Source of the DNA: GWC2-37-8 sp964485555
Lineage (GTDB): Bacteria > Patescibacteriota > Minisyncoccia > Moranbacterales > GWC2-37-73
DNA: 29,105 nt
Assembly: GCA_964485555.1 (NCBI GenBank)
Contig: CAZAJN010000022.1
Span: 1-29,105, forward strand
Reading direction: 5' to 3'
Made by a program: the position numbers and the translations under genes. The notes beneath the pieces are model-generated. The model was not told where the DNA came from, ran no database searches, and saw only the letters and a list, made by a program, of their open reading frames with translations. Positions 22,136-28,904 of this stretch are shown here, in pieces (within the stretch, counting starts at the first letter, position 1; each line of letters opens with the position of its first letter).

Positions 22136-22546
22136 TCAAGCATTAAGCGAATTAAATTTAATGAATTGTTTTTGATCATCATATTTCTTTCCCAACAACA
22201 TGATCAGTAGCAAGGGAAATGCCAAACTGAGCAAGGGTTCTGTCGGCAAGGTTTCCAATAGCGACCAAAAAAAATTCTGCCAATTGGCTAATATCAATCC
22301 AAAATCTGTAAATCCCAATGTTGCAATGTTCCAAAAATCAGATGCCAGCAATTCCCTGCTAAATAAAGCTGACGCAAAAATTGAAGTGGCTACTGAAGAC
22401 GTCATTGCGAGTTTCAATAAAATCAATCTTCTTCGGGCTTGTTTCCATTCGGCTTCTCTTATTTTTTCCAACACTGAAAACTTCAGACCATTGGGAACTT
22501 CCAATTCTGGCATATCTTCAATTTTCCGCTTTGATTTCTTTTCCAT
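22136..22546 (-). CDS. Putative membrane anti-sigma partner
   Basis: This 136-residue protein has a basic, cytoplasmic N-terminal 45 residues with a helical RRRLILLKLAM stretch and two transmembrane helices (about 47-65 and 108-128), joined by an outward loop. This layout, directly after an ECF sigma gene, fits a membrane-bound anti-sigma factor, but no zinc-binding anti-sigma motif (HxxxCxxC) is present, so the call is from position and topology. The ATG at 22546 is used. A frame with TTG starts upstream reaches 22585, inside a terminator-like hairpin. Its stop codon almost touches the DUF5666-like gene. Confidence 0.6.
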   Translation of the reverse strand: MEKKSKRKIEDMPELEVPNGLKFSVLEKIREAEWKQARRRLILLKLAMTSSVATSIFASALFSRELLASDFWNIATLGFTDFGLILANWQNFFWSLLETLPTEPLLSLAFPLLLIMLLGKKYDDQKQFIKFNSLNA

Positions 22547-22582
22547 ATCAGTAATACGAGGCAGCTCCTGGTTTGGGTGCAA

Positions 22583-22610
22583 CAAAAAAAACCGCCCTTG
22601 AAAGCAGTTT
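22583..22610 (-). terminator. Terminator-like hairpin before the anti-sigma gene
   Basis: On the minus strand AAACTGC pairs with GCGGTTT around TTTCAAGG, followed by eight T. Only about 37 bp separate it from the ATG at 22546. It either ends the sigma transcript or works as a leader attenuator of the exporter genes. Confidence 0.65.
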
Positions 22611-22630
22611 CCAAATATTCATATTACCCA

Positions 22631-22757
22631 GGAGTTACGCACTTACTCATCTTTTCCTTTCTGGCACGCTTTTAAATAAAATACTCGCATTCAAAAGCTT
22701 CGATTCGCTCTCGCTGCATATGGGCCATAAAGAAAAAATTTCGTAATTGCGTAAGAC
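22631..22757. mobile_element. 127-bp MITE between sigma factor and partner genes
   Basis: The left end AGGAGTTACGCACTTAC and the inverted right end TGTCTTACGCAATTAC open inverted arms of 36 bp with 26 matches. Its right half (22680-22757) is almost identical, inverted, to 7159-7238, including GGCCCATATGCAGCGAGAGC. No open frame. Confidence 0.75.
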
Positions 22758-22784
22758 ATGTTGTTTTTAATTATACACCTAAAA

Positions 22785-23390
22785 TTACTTTTTGTCAATT
22801 GCAGGCACTGTTTCTGGCTTCAGATAGGGCATTTTATCGGAAAAGTTTTTACGCAGACCAGCAATTGCGCGACGATATCCGCTCTTTACCGTGTTGGAGG
22901 GTCTTCCCATGATCTGAGCGATTTCAACCAGAGAAAATCCATATTTATGATAAAGCAACAACACCGCTTGCATTTGAGGAGAAAGCTGGGATAGCAACAA
23001 CTTGGCATTTTCAACGCTATCAATTTTGGCTAACAAATTTTCAGAATGCAGCATGCTTTCATCTTCGATAGTATCGAAGTAATTTTCACCTTCGTCGCCT
23101 TCGATGGAACTGAAAGCGATGGCACGCTTCTTTTTGAGCCAATCAAAAGCTGTGTTTTTTGCAATGGCAAAAATCCAAGTCGAGAATTTTTTTTCGCCGT
23201 CGAATTTGTCCAAATTTTTCCACATCTTCAAAAAAGTTTCTTGAACGATGTCTTCGCTGGCGGCAGAATCTTGAGTCAGTTGAAAAATAAAATTATATAG
23301 TGGCTTGAGATATTTTTCAACCAAAAAATCAAGCGCTTTGCCGTCACCCTCCAAATATTCCTCGACCAGTTTTTCATCGACTTTTTCCAT
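22785..23390 (-). CDS. ECF-type RNA polymerase sigma factor
   Basis: This 201-residue sigma-70 family protein has only regions 2 and 4. Region 2 (about 20-90) includes DIVQETFLKMW and FSTWIFAIAKNTAFDWLKK, the -10-binding and core-binding part. Region 4 (about 135-185) has a helix-turn-helix (FSLVEIAQIMGRPSNTVKSGYRRA, in two helices). Such ECF factors answer envelope stress when released from a membrane anti-sigma. The ATG at 23390 is used; codons upstream at 23399 are possible. It heads the block of six genes down to 18284, but a MITE and a hairpin intervene after it. A classical ECF promoter (GGAAC) is not evident nearby. Confidence 0.93.
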   Translation of the reverse strand: MEKVDEKLVEEYLEGDGKALDFLVEKYLKPLYNFIFQLTQDSAASEDIVQETFLKMWKNLDKFDGEKKFSTWIFAIAKNTAFDWLKKKRAIAFSSIEGDEGENYFDTIEDESMLHSENLLAKIDSVENAKLLLSQLSPQMQAVLLLYHKYGFSLVEIAQIMGRPSNTVKSGYRRAIAGLRKNFSDKMPYLKPETVPAIDKK

Positions 23391-23480
23391 GCTTAACATT
23401 ATATGCTTTTTTTAAAAAAATAGCACCCTGTATTGCGCATGACTCAACATTATACGCCTTGAATCTGACAATTATTGCAA

Positions 23481-23513
23481 AACAAAAAACATTACCATGC
23501 GATGTTTTTTGCA
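23481..23513. terminator. Terminator after the LUD gene
   Basis: CAAAAAACAT (23483-23492) pairs with ATGTTTTTTG (23502-23511). The A and T runs allow either direction. It is 11 bp past the LUD stop codon. Confidence 0.7.
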
Positions 23514-23523
23514 AGTAAAGTTT

Positions 23524-24174
23524 TTAGAATCCTAATTTTTCTTTTACAATGATCATCGTGATTCTGCCAGGAGTTGCCTCCTTGCTGATTGTCAGAAGTT
23601 TGTTGACACCGCTTCCAATGCCATAAGCTTTCATAGCTCTCTCATTTTCAAGCGGAAAGACATATTCATAAACTCTTTTCAGAGCATCATCCAGATCTTT
23701 CACTATTTTTTGGGCTCCAACCACCCAAATCACGTGGTTTGATCCATATGCATAAGCCGGTAGCTGACTGCCAGTTGCAGACGCTATCAGCACTTTACCA
23801 TCTTCAGTCACCGCATGGACACTCCCGATAGTCCAGTCGGGAGCAGCTCCCATTTTTTGCATTTCAAGGCCATGGGTTTCCTTGTTCATGGATGCAAGCT
23901 TTGAGCGAACACTTTCATATTCGCCATTTTCATTTATCTCCCTTGAAACACCTATCTCATCCAAAGTGACAGAAGTCATGGTCATGATCTCTGCACCTTT
24001 GGGAAGCATTTTGAAAACCATTTCCTTGGCATCAGCTGCAGTTTCTGCAACCAAAGCTTTGATCCCATTTTCATTCAAAGATTTGACTGAATTATGGATA
24101 GATTTATCATCAGCTGGGATAGCGTACAATTCTTTCTCGTTCATATGTTTGATATTCATTGAACATAAAATCAT
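23524..24174 (-). CDS. LUD-domain protein (LutC/YkgG-like)
   Basis: This 216-residue protein is a single LUD domain, as in LutC. Motifs are KGAEIMTMTSVTLDEIG (near 59-75), GSVHAVTEDGKVLIAS (about 117-132), the GSNHVIWVVGAQKIV core (about 142-156) and a long helix. LutC acts with LutA/B in lactate use, but a lone LUD protein as here has no iron-sulfur partner nearby, so the substrate is not known. Possible starts are 24174, 24159 and 24144. The ATG at 24174 overlaps the stop codon of an 11-codon leader frame with a strong RBS, which suggests translational coupling. A terminator follows. Confidence 0.88.
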   Translation of the reverse strand: MILCSMNIKHMNEKELYAIPADDKSIHNSVKSLNENGIKALVAETAADAKEMVFKMLPKGAEIMTMTSVTLDEIGVSREINENGEYESVRSKLASMNKETHGLEMQKMGAAPDWTIGSVHAVTEDGKVLIASATGSQLPAYAYGSNHVIWVVGAQKIVKDLDDALKRVYEYVFPLENERAMKAYGIGSGVNKLLTISKEATPGRITMIIVKEKLGF

Positions 24175-24206
24175 CTTGGAGCTTTTTTTCTTGCTGTTTG
24201 TAGCAT
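24171..24206 (-). CDS. Possible 11-residue leader peptide of the LUD gene
   Basis: On the minus strand an ATG at 24206 opens a frame encoding MLQTARKKAPR, ending at TGA (24171-24173). GGAAGGAGA lies at the right distance upstream, making it the best RBS in the region. The TGA overlaps the ATG (ATGA) that opens the LUD frame. It may be a coupling leader or a chance frame. Confidence 0.4.
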   Translation of the reverse strand: MLQTARKKAPR

Positions 24207-24337
24207 TCGCTCTCCTTCCTATTACACTTGGAATTTAAATTTCATTCAATTAAAATATTAACAAAAAAAATTTGTACTATCTGTATCAAATATATTCACA
24301 TTGCAAATATTTTATGCCAAAATATCAGGAAAAAAAT

Positions 24338-24736
24338 ATGCGAGACTTCTTGAGGGTCAAACGCTCAGCTTCAGGACTTGGTCTCTTCACCACGAAAGAC
24401 ATCATGCAAGGGACCTTCATCATGGAATACACTGGAAATCTGATATCAACCCAGCAAGCAGAATCAAGAGGAGGAAGATATCTTTTCAAGATAAATTCCA
24501 AATGGGCCGTAGATGGCAAAGGAAGAGAAAACATGAGTCGCTACATCAATCATTTTTGTCAGCCTAACTGCGAAGTGCAAATAAGCAAGAAAATGGTTCT
24601 TATCTACGCCTCGCGCGATATTGAAAAAGGAGAAGAGCTCGGCTATGACTATGGAGCAGAATATTTCCTAGCACACATAAAAACCAAGGGTTGCAAATGT
24701 CCGTATTGTCGCTTCAAAAAAATTATTGAGTCATGA
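24338..24736 (+). CDS. SET-domain protein lysine methyltransferase
   Basis: This 132-residue protein is a complete minimal SET domain with a post-SET cysteine cluster. GLGLFTTKD (about 13-21) and YTG (31-33) form the N-terminal SET strands. RYINHFCQPNC (68-78) matches the RFxNHSCxPN pseudoknot, with Phe in place of Ser. GEELGYDYG (98-106) is the second core motif. CKCPYC (119-124) should bind zinc with Cys74. SET enzymes transfer a methyl group from S-adenosylmethionine to protein lysine. The ATG at 24338 follows AGGA at a good distance; an ATG at 24314 would add eight residues. It stands alone. The target protein is unknown. Confidence 0.92.
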   Translation: MRDFLRVKRSASGLGLFTTKDIMQGTFIMEYTGNLISTQQAESRGGRYLFKINSKWAVDGKGRENMSRYINHFCQPNCEVQISKKMVLIYASRDIEKGEELGYDYGAEYFLAHIKTKGCKCPYCRFKKIIES

Positions 24737-24749
24737 AAAAATAAGCATC

Positions 24750-24899
24750 TTATTCACCTTGAAAATGCATTATGCCCTTCTCCAATTTTTGAATACTATT
24801 CTGAATACGATCGAAATTATCCCAATCCCCTTTTTCCAAGCAATTAGCTTGAAAAGCTACCAAATATTCCAACTGTTTTATCATTTCAAATTTAGACAT
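24750..24899 (-). CDS. 49-residue helical protein
   Basis: This small frame encodes two amphipathic helices rich in Leu, Gln and Glu, with a tight Gly-Asp turn (KGDWDNFDRIQNSI). It resembles helical-hairpin miniproteins; no known family is recognised. The ATG at 24899 gives 49 residues, and a GTG at 24935 would add 12. No RBS is clear. It converges on the SET gene, 13 bp from its stop codon. The strong promoter at 25127-25155 could transcribe it after a leader of more than 200 nt. Confidence 0.5.
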   Translation of the reverse strand: MSKFEMIKQLEYLVAFQANCLEKGDWDNFDRIQNSIQKLEKGIMHFQGE

Positions 24900-25126
24900 T
24901 TTTTTGAGGGCGCACGCACTAAATATCCTATTCACCCGGTTTAAAATATGATAGTAACGCGTAAGTCCTAATTTTATTCTTATTCAATTCCTAAAATGAA
25001 TGTTTTCAATATCCGCTTTTTGGCAATAAAAAAATACCTTATTGGTTAGATAAAATATTTTTATTGTCCACTCTCAATATTTGTGGGCCCAGCAAAAATC
25101 GTTTATTCATTTTTAAGCACCATATC
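24900..25126 (-). other. Long leader or small-RNA region
   Basis: Downstream of the promoter at 25127-25155 there is a 19-codon frame (about 25039-25098), a weak hairpin with a T run near 25025-25050 and one MITE end (24957-24971), before the 24899 start codon. No larger gene is visible. It could be a small RNA or a long leader. Confidence 0.35.
24957..24971. mobile_element. Single MITE end
   Basis: The sequence ACGCGTAAGTCCTA is the inverted form of the family end TAGGACTTACGCGT. No partner end is visible within 200 bp, so it is a remnant. Confidence 0.5.
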
Positions 25127-25166
25127 AGTATACACGATAAAATGAGAAAAGTCAAGGTTTTATCGT
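25127..25166 (-). promoter_or_regulatory. Strong promoter inside a palindromic operator
   Basis: On the minus strand TTGACT (25150-25155), a 17-bp spacer and TATACT (25127-25132). The perfect 9-bp inverted repeat ACGATAAAA (25134-25142) and TTTTATCGT (25158-25166) encloses the -35 box, with one arm in the spacer. This is the layout of a repressor site. Confidence 0.65.
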
Positions 25167-25238
25167 ATGTAAATGGATTTAGATTTTTTGTTTCACCGTA
25201 ATTTATCCTTAGTAAAGGGAAAAAGAAATCAAAAAAAA

Positions 25239-25922
25239 TTATTTTTTGCAAAAATACAGACACGGGTCGATCCAATCCGAAAGCAATTCCCTGCTATTTA
25301 CATATCCCAAAATGTTGATAGTTTTTCCTCGATGTATCCCCAAATGAAGATGCTTTCTTTCCCCGTCAGTCTGACTGCTATAGCCTTTTCCTAAAAAGCC
25401 GAGCTTATCTCCGGCATTCAAAACATTTGAAACCTCATGCCTGATACTTTCCAATTCCAAATGGCCGTACACGACCGTCACTGGCTTACCGCCAAGGTCG
25501 CAGGACTGGACAGCCACTCCGCCATATCCGCTCGCTGTCCTCTTTGCCAACAGCCTGCCCGAACAGATGGCGGAAACGAAAACATCAATGTCTTCCTCGC
25601 CAGGAAAAATTTCAAAATCAACGCCAGCATGAAATCCTTGAAATTTTTCTGGTTGCACTGGAGAATTTTTCGGTGTGACATATGTTCCAAATTTTTTCTT
25701 AGTGACTCTTTCATCAGCCTTATTAAGTGGCGATGTGAGAGATGAAAAATCGACAGTTTTCTCTGCATCTTTTTTTTCAACAGCTGGAATTTCAACCAAT
25801 CCGATCTGATTCCCAGCATTTTCTGGCTTAATTACAAAATCATCCTGATCATTATTGACAATAAAAATAAAAAAAACGAATATACTCAGAATTAATAATG
25901 GAACTAAGAATATTTTTTTCAT
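25239..25922 (-). CDS. M23-family metallopeptidase-like protein
   Basis: This 227-residue exported protein has an N-terminal signal anchor (3-21), a low-complexity linker and an M23 (LytM) domain from about residue 75. Zinc ligands are visible as HAGVD (His98, Asp102) and HLH (His191, His193), and YGHLE supports the fold. M23 enzymes cut peptide cross-links of peptidoglycan. All key motifs are intact, so it is probably active, and the lysozyme-like gene at 7396 would cut the glycan strands. The ATG at 25922 lies 5 bp past the msrA stop codon, so it should be in the msrB-msrA operon. No terminator is seen. Confidence 0.9.
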   Translation of the reverse strand: MKKIFLVPLLILSIFVFFIFIVNNDQDDFVIKPENAGNQIGLVEIPAVEKKDAEKTVDFSSLTSPLNKADERVTKKKFGTYVTPKNSPVQPEKFQGFHAGVDFEIFPGEEDIDVFVSAICSGRLLAKRTASGYGGVAVQSCDLGGKPVTVVYGHLELESIRHEVSNVLNAGDKLGFLGKGYSSQTDGERKHLHLGIHRGKTINILGYVNSRELLSDWIDPCLYFCKK

Positions 25923-25927
25923 AAATT

Positions 25928-26497
25928 CTATGCTTTTAGGAAAAACCTGGAATATTTCTCCCTAAACTTTGCGACTTTCGGAGCTACCGCCAACTGACAA
26001 TAAGCATTGTCGGGATTTTTTTCGAAATATCTCTGATGATATTCTTCGGCTGGATAAAATTTCTCAAGCTTCTTCAATTCGGTCACGATCAGCTCTCCAC
26101 TGCAACATTCCTCCTCGGCGACTTCTCTTAAAACTTTTTCAATGACGTCATGTTGCTTTTTATCGCTAAACAAGATTATTGAGCGATACTGAGTTCCTAT
26201 GTCATTTCCTTGCCTATTTAGGGTGGTCGGATCATGAACGGAGAAAAAAATATGCAGGATATCCTCCAATAAGATAAGTGTGGGATCAAACACTATTTCA
26301 ACAACTTCTGCATGACCTGTTTTGCCAGAAGAAACTTCTTTGTAAGTTGGATCAGAAAATTGACCGCCTGCATAACCTGAAACAACAGACTTAACACCTT
26401 TTACTCTTGTATAAACAGCCTCCAGACACCAAAAACAACCACCTCCCAAAACTATTGATTCGATTGATTGCGTTTTATCAGCTTCAGACATCATCAT
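25928..26497 (-). CDS. msrA: Peptide methionine-S-sulfoxide reductase MsrA
   Basis: MsrA reduces the S-form of methionine sulfoxide in proteins. The 189-residue protein has the catalytic GGCFWC motif (19-24, Cys21), then SGYAGG and YKEVSSGKTGHAEVVE, the family substrate-binding stretches, and a C-terminal region with YCQLAVAPK, the usual resolving site. It is full length. The ATG at 26497 overlaps the TGA of msrB (ATGA), giving translational coupling. The M23 gene follows at 5 bp. No signal peptide is visible, so it is cytoplasmic. Confidence 0.97.
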   Translation of the reverse strand: MMMSEADKTQSIESIVLGGGCFWCLEAVYTRVKGVKSVVSGYAGGQFSDPTYKEVSSGKTGHAEVVEIVFDPTLILLEDILHIFFSVHDPTTLNRQGNDIGTQYRSIILFSDKKQHDVIEKVLREVAEEECCSGELIVTELKKLEKFYPAEEYHQRYFEKNPDNAYCQLAVAPKVAKFREKYSRFFLKA

Positions 26498-26892
26498 GAA
26501 GATTTAAAATTTAGCGATACAGAGTTTATGCAATATCTTTTTCCGCTGGGGGTGTTGGGAACATCCTCAAAAACATGTCCGAGATGTGAACCGCATCGTG
26601 CGCAAATGACTTCTGTGCGCGGAACACCTGCTGACCAATCCTCTTTTTCTTCAACATTTTCACTGTCTATCGGTTCAAAATAGCTCGGCCAACCAGTTCC
26701 GGATGCAAATTTCGTGCCACTTGAAAAAAGTGGCAGGTCGCAAGCTGCGCAGTGAAAAACACCATGCCCGAGATCTTCCTGGTGCCAGGCGCATGAATAT
26801 GCCATCTCAGTCCCTTTTTCCCTCATGATATGAAACTGCTCGGGCGTTAAGATTTTTTTCCATTCTTCCTCGGTTTTAATTATTTTTTTCAT
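26494..26892 (-). CDS. msrB: Peptide methionine-R-sulfoxide reductase MsrB
   Basis: MsrB reduces the R-form of methionine sulfoxide, complementing MsrA. The 132-residue protein has four zinc cysteines in two CxxC pairs (Cys48/Cys51 and Cys97/Cys100), the GTGWPSY loop and the catalytic cysteine in RYCINS (Cys121). It is full length. The ATG at 26892 (MKKIIKTEEEW) is used; a longer frame reading to 26946 would start inside the small MITE at 26920-26966. It is first in the msrB-msrA-M23 operon. Confidence 0.96.
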   Translation of the reverse strand: MKKIIKTEEEWKKILTPEQFHIMREKGTEMAYSCAWHQEDLGHGVFHCAACDLPLFSSGTKFASGTGWPSYFEPIDSENVEEKEDWSAGVPRTEVICARCGSHLGHVFEDVPNTPSGKRYCINSVSLNFKSS

Positions 26893-26919
26893 AAATTTCA
26901 AAAACGTGGTCGTTAATTC

Positions 26920-26966
26920 AGGGCTTACGCAATTGGCATGGTTCATAGCACAAATGCATAACTCCT
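26920..26966. mobile_element. 47-bp minimal MITE
   Basis: AGGGCTTACGCAATTG at 26920-26935 and CAAATGCATAACTCCT at 26951-26966 form the inverted ends of the same family as 16021-16171, with only 15 bp between. It is a deletion derivative in front of msrB. Confidence 0.6.
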
Positions 26967-27003
26967 ATAATTAATACGCCAAGTCTGATCCATTCTTACA
27001 AAC

Positions 27004-27040
27004 AAACTAAAAGAGCGGCCTATTGCCGCTCTTTTAGTTT
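27004..27040. terminator. 16-bp perfect terminator hairpin containing a stop codon
   Basis: AAACTAAAAGAGCGGC (27004-27019) pairs perfectly with GCCGCTCTTTTAGTTT (27025-27040). The 5-base loop contains the TAG stop of the 27020 gene, so the last codons lie in the stem. Confidence 0.85.
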
Positions 27041-27433
27041 TTTGAAGCGAAGTGCTGTCCAGTCATTATCTATCGCTATCAAACTTACAGCTTCGTATTT
27101 CAATGCAATCATGCTTTCCCAACCATGATCTCTGGAAAGCTGGCTGGAATAATTTTTAGAAGTTTTTTTCGGATAAGCAAACCAGACTATCGCGTCATCC
27201 GACACATGCTTGGCAAGAAGAATCGCATGTTTTTCAATCTCTTTTGTATTGCGGACAAACACCAGTGAAAAATTTATTCTTTCTCCGTTTTTTACGTTCC
27301 GCTTGACCTTGATCTGCTGACCTATGTCCCAAAGCACTGAAAGGAATTCACGAGGAGGATTAAAAACAAAAATCTCTTTCTGATTCTTGCAATATAATTT
27401 TTTCAATAGCAAATTTAGATTAGCCTTATTCAT
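27020..27433 (-). CDS. DUF3052-like protein
   Basis: This 137-residue soluble protein has an alpha/beta pattern resembling DUF3052: VWFAYPKKTSKN in the middle (near 84-95), then LSRDHGWESM, and an ending AIDNDWTALRFKK, which matches the family's VAIDxxWSALRFR end. The function is unknown. The ATG at 27433 has no RBS. The gene ends inside its own terminator hairpin. It is monocistronic. A MITE end lies seven bases upstream of the start codon. Confidence 0.7.
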   Translation of the reverse strand: MNKANLNLLLKKLYCKNQKEIFVFNPPREFLSVLWDIGQQIKVKRNVKNGERINFSLVFVRNTKEIEKHAILLAKHVSDDAIVWFAYPKKTSKNYSSQLSRDHGWESMIALKYEAVSLIAIDNDWTALRFKKLKERQ

Positions 27434-27439
27434 TTATAT

Positions 27440-27455
27440 TAGGAGTTACGCGTTT
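27440..27455. mobile_element. Single MITE end upstream of the DUF3052-like gene
   Basis: TAGGAGTTACGCGTTT matches the end of the AGGACTTACGC family, without a visible partner. Confidence 0.5.
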
Positions 27456-27504
27456 ATGCTGTTGTTTATGGTGTGAAGTTTAATACAAAATTATCTTCGA
27501 TTTC

Positions 27505-28563
27505 TTATTTATCTTTAGAAAACTCCGGCCTCTTGATCAGTCTCCTTCTGCCTCTTTTTTGCGCTTGCAAATCATTAGCATCTTTCTTTGCTTTCATTGG
27601 GTCTAAAGTGTTTCGCAATTTTGAAAACGTTTCATATCGTTGTTGAGAAATTTTTCCATCCTGAAGAGCTTGAATCACTGCGCATCCCTTGTCTGAAACA
27701 TGATTGCAATCACTGAATTTACAAAGTTTAGAAAAAACTTCTATATCTTGAAATGTTTCACCAAGCGCCTCTTCTGAAACCCAAAGTCCCAGTTCCCTCA
27801 TCCCTGGTGTGTCGATCAAAATTCCCCCTTGAGGCAAAACGATAAGTTCTCTTTTGGTGGTCGTGTGCCTTCCCCTGCTATCATCAGACCTTATCTCTGC
27901 TGTTTTCTGTTTTTCGCTTCCTAAAATCGCATTTACCAGAGTTGATTTTCCAGCCCCTGAAGAACCGACAAAAACAACACTTATTCCATCAGCAATGATT
28001 TTTTTGACATCCTCCACGCCTTCTTGCGTCATGGCGCTAATCAGAAATATTTCAATGTCGCCTAGAATTTTTTTAGCCTCGACTAATTTTTGTGTTCCAT
28101 CATTCAAATCACACTTGTTCAGTAGGATTATAGGCTGGCATCCACCTTCTTTTGCCATGGCAATATAGCGTTCGAGCCGTGAAATATTAAAATCTCCGTC
28201 CAAACCTTGCACAATAAAAGCGATGTCAACATTAGTAGCAATAATCTGCTCCGCCACATCTTCCCCGGCGCGCTTGCGACTGATTTTGGTCCTGCGAGGC
28301 AAAATGCTTTTTATGACAGCTTTATTTTCACCGCTCAGTTTTTCAATCTCCAGCCAGTCTCCAACTTTCGGATAGTCAGTTTCATCCTTAGCATTACGCA
28401 TGAATTTTCCCTGTATGATGCCTTCCAGTTCTCCATATTCCGAATACAGCAAATAACTGCCCCTGTTTTCCACAGCCACACGAGCCAAATTTTTAGAAGA
28501 AAGATTCTCTATATTTTTTTGTGATCGGCTGTATCTATCCCAGCCTAGTGTTTTCAAATCCAT
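27505..28563 (-). CDS. rsgA: Ribosome small subunit-dependent GTPase RsgA
   Basis: RsgA checks late maturation of the 30S ribosomal subunit. The 352-residue protein has an N-terminal OB fold (about 25-95) and a circularly permuted G domain, in which G4 NKCDL (149-153) precedes G1 GSSGAGKST (200-208) and G3 DTPGM (251-255). A C-terminal zinc finger has Cys281, Cys286, His288 and Cys294. Everything expected is present. The ATG at 28563 (MDLKTLGWD) is chosen because it matches the family N-terminus; an ATG at 28617 lies upstream without an RBS. A large palindromic repeat lies upstream. Confidence 0.96.
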   Translation of the reverse strand: MDLKTLGWDRYSRSQKNIENLSSKNLARVAVENRGSYLLYSEYGELEGIIQGKFMRNAKDETDYPKVGDWLEIEKLSGENKAVIKSILPRRTKISRKRAGEDVAEQIIATNVDIAFIVQGLDGDFNISRLERYIAMAKEGGCQPIILLNKCDLNDGTQKLVEAKKILGDIEIFLISAMTQEGVEDVKKIIADGISVVFVGSSGAGKSTLVNAILGSEKQKTAEIRSDDSRGRHTTTKRELIVLPQGGILIDTPGMRELGLWVSEEALGETFQDIEVFSKLCKFSDCNHVSDKGCAVIQALQDGKISQQRYETFSKLRNTLDPMKAKKDANDLQAQKRGRRRLIKRPEFSKDK

Positions 28564-28630
28564 GTTTTTTATATTATATTTTTCGACTAAGAAATGAATT
28601 TTATTAAAACTATTCATGCTTGAGAAAGCC

Positions 28631-28761
28631 CGTATTTCATCTGAAATTTTCCATTGATTGCCCGCCTCGCGTCGACGAGCGATCGTCTTCGCGAGTCGAG
28701 GCGGGGGTTGAGTGAGCCTGCCTGCCGGCAGGCAGGGGAAAATTTTAGCTATGAAATGCGG
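28631..28761. repeat. Nested palindromic element with CCTGCCTGCCGGCAGGCAGG core
   Basis: The outer arms CGTATTTCATCTGAAATTTT (28631-28650) and GGAAAATTTTAGCTATGAAA (28737-28756) pair. Inside lie CCCGCCTCG/CGAGGCGGG (28661-28669, 28697-28705) and a 20-bp perfect palindrome at 28717-28736. A similar core occurs in the element at 7159-7388. Confidence 0.75.
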
Positions 28762-28847
28762 AGCATCGAGGATAGTTTTATATAAAATTTATTTCTTAGG
28801 AGAAAAAACGTTCGACTAATAAAATAATAACATATCAATCAGTTAAA

Positions 28848-28875
28848 CAAAAAACCCTCCGAAAAGGGTTTTTTG
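28848..28875 (-). terminator. Terminator of the cold-shock gene
   Basis: AAAAAACCCT and AGGGTTTTTT pair around CCGAAA. It is about 30 bp past the cold-shock stop codon, and the A run gives the T tract on the minus strand. Confidence 0.85.
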
Positions 28876-28904
28876 ATAATTTTGAATATACGAAAAAGTA
28901 TAGA

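Noticed and set aside
25039..25275. 78-residue minus-strand frame overlapping the M23 gene end
   Set aside because: It overlaps the M23 coding end and crosses the strong promoter at 25127; only its last 19 codons lie downstream of that promoter.
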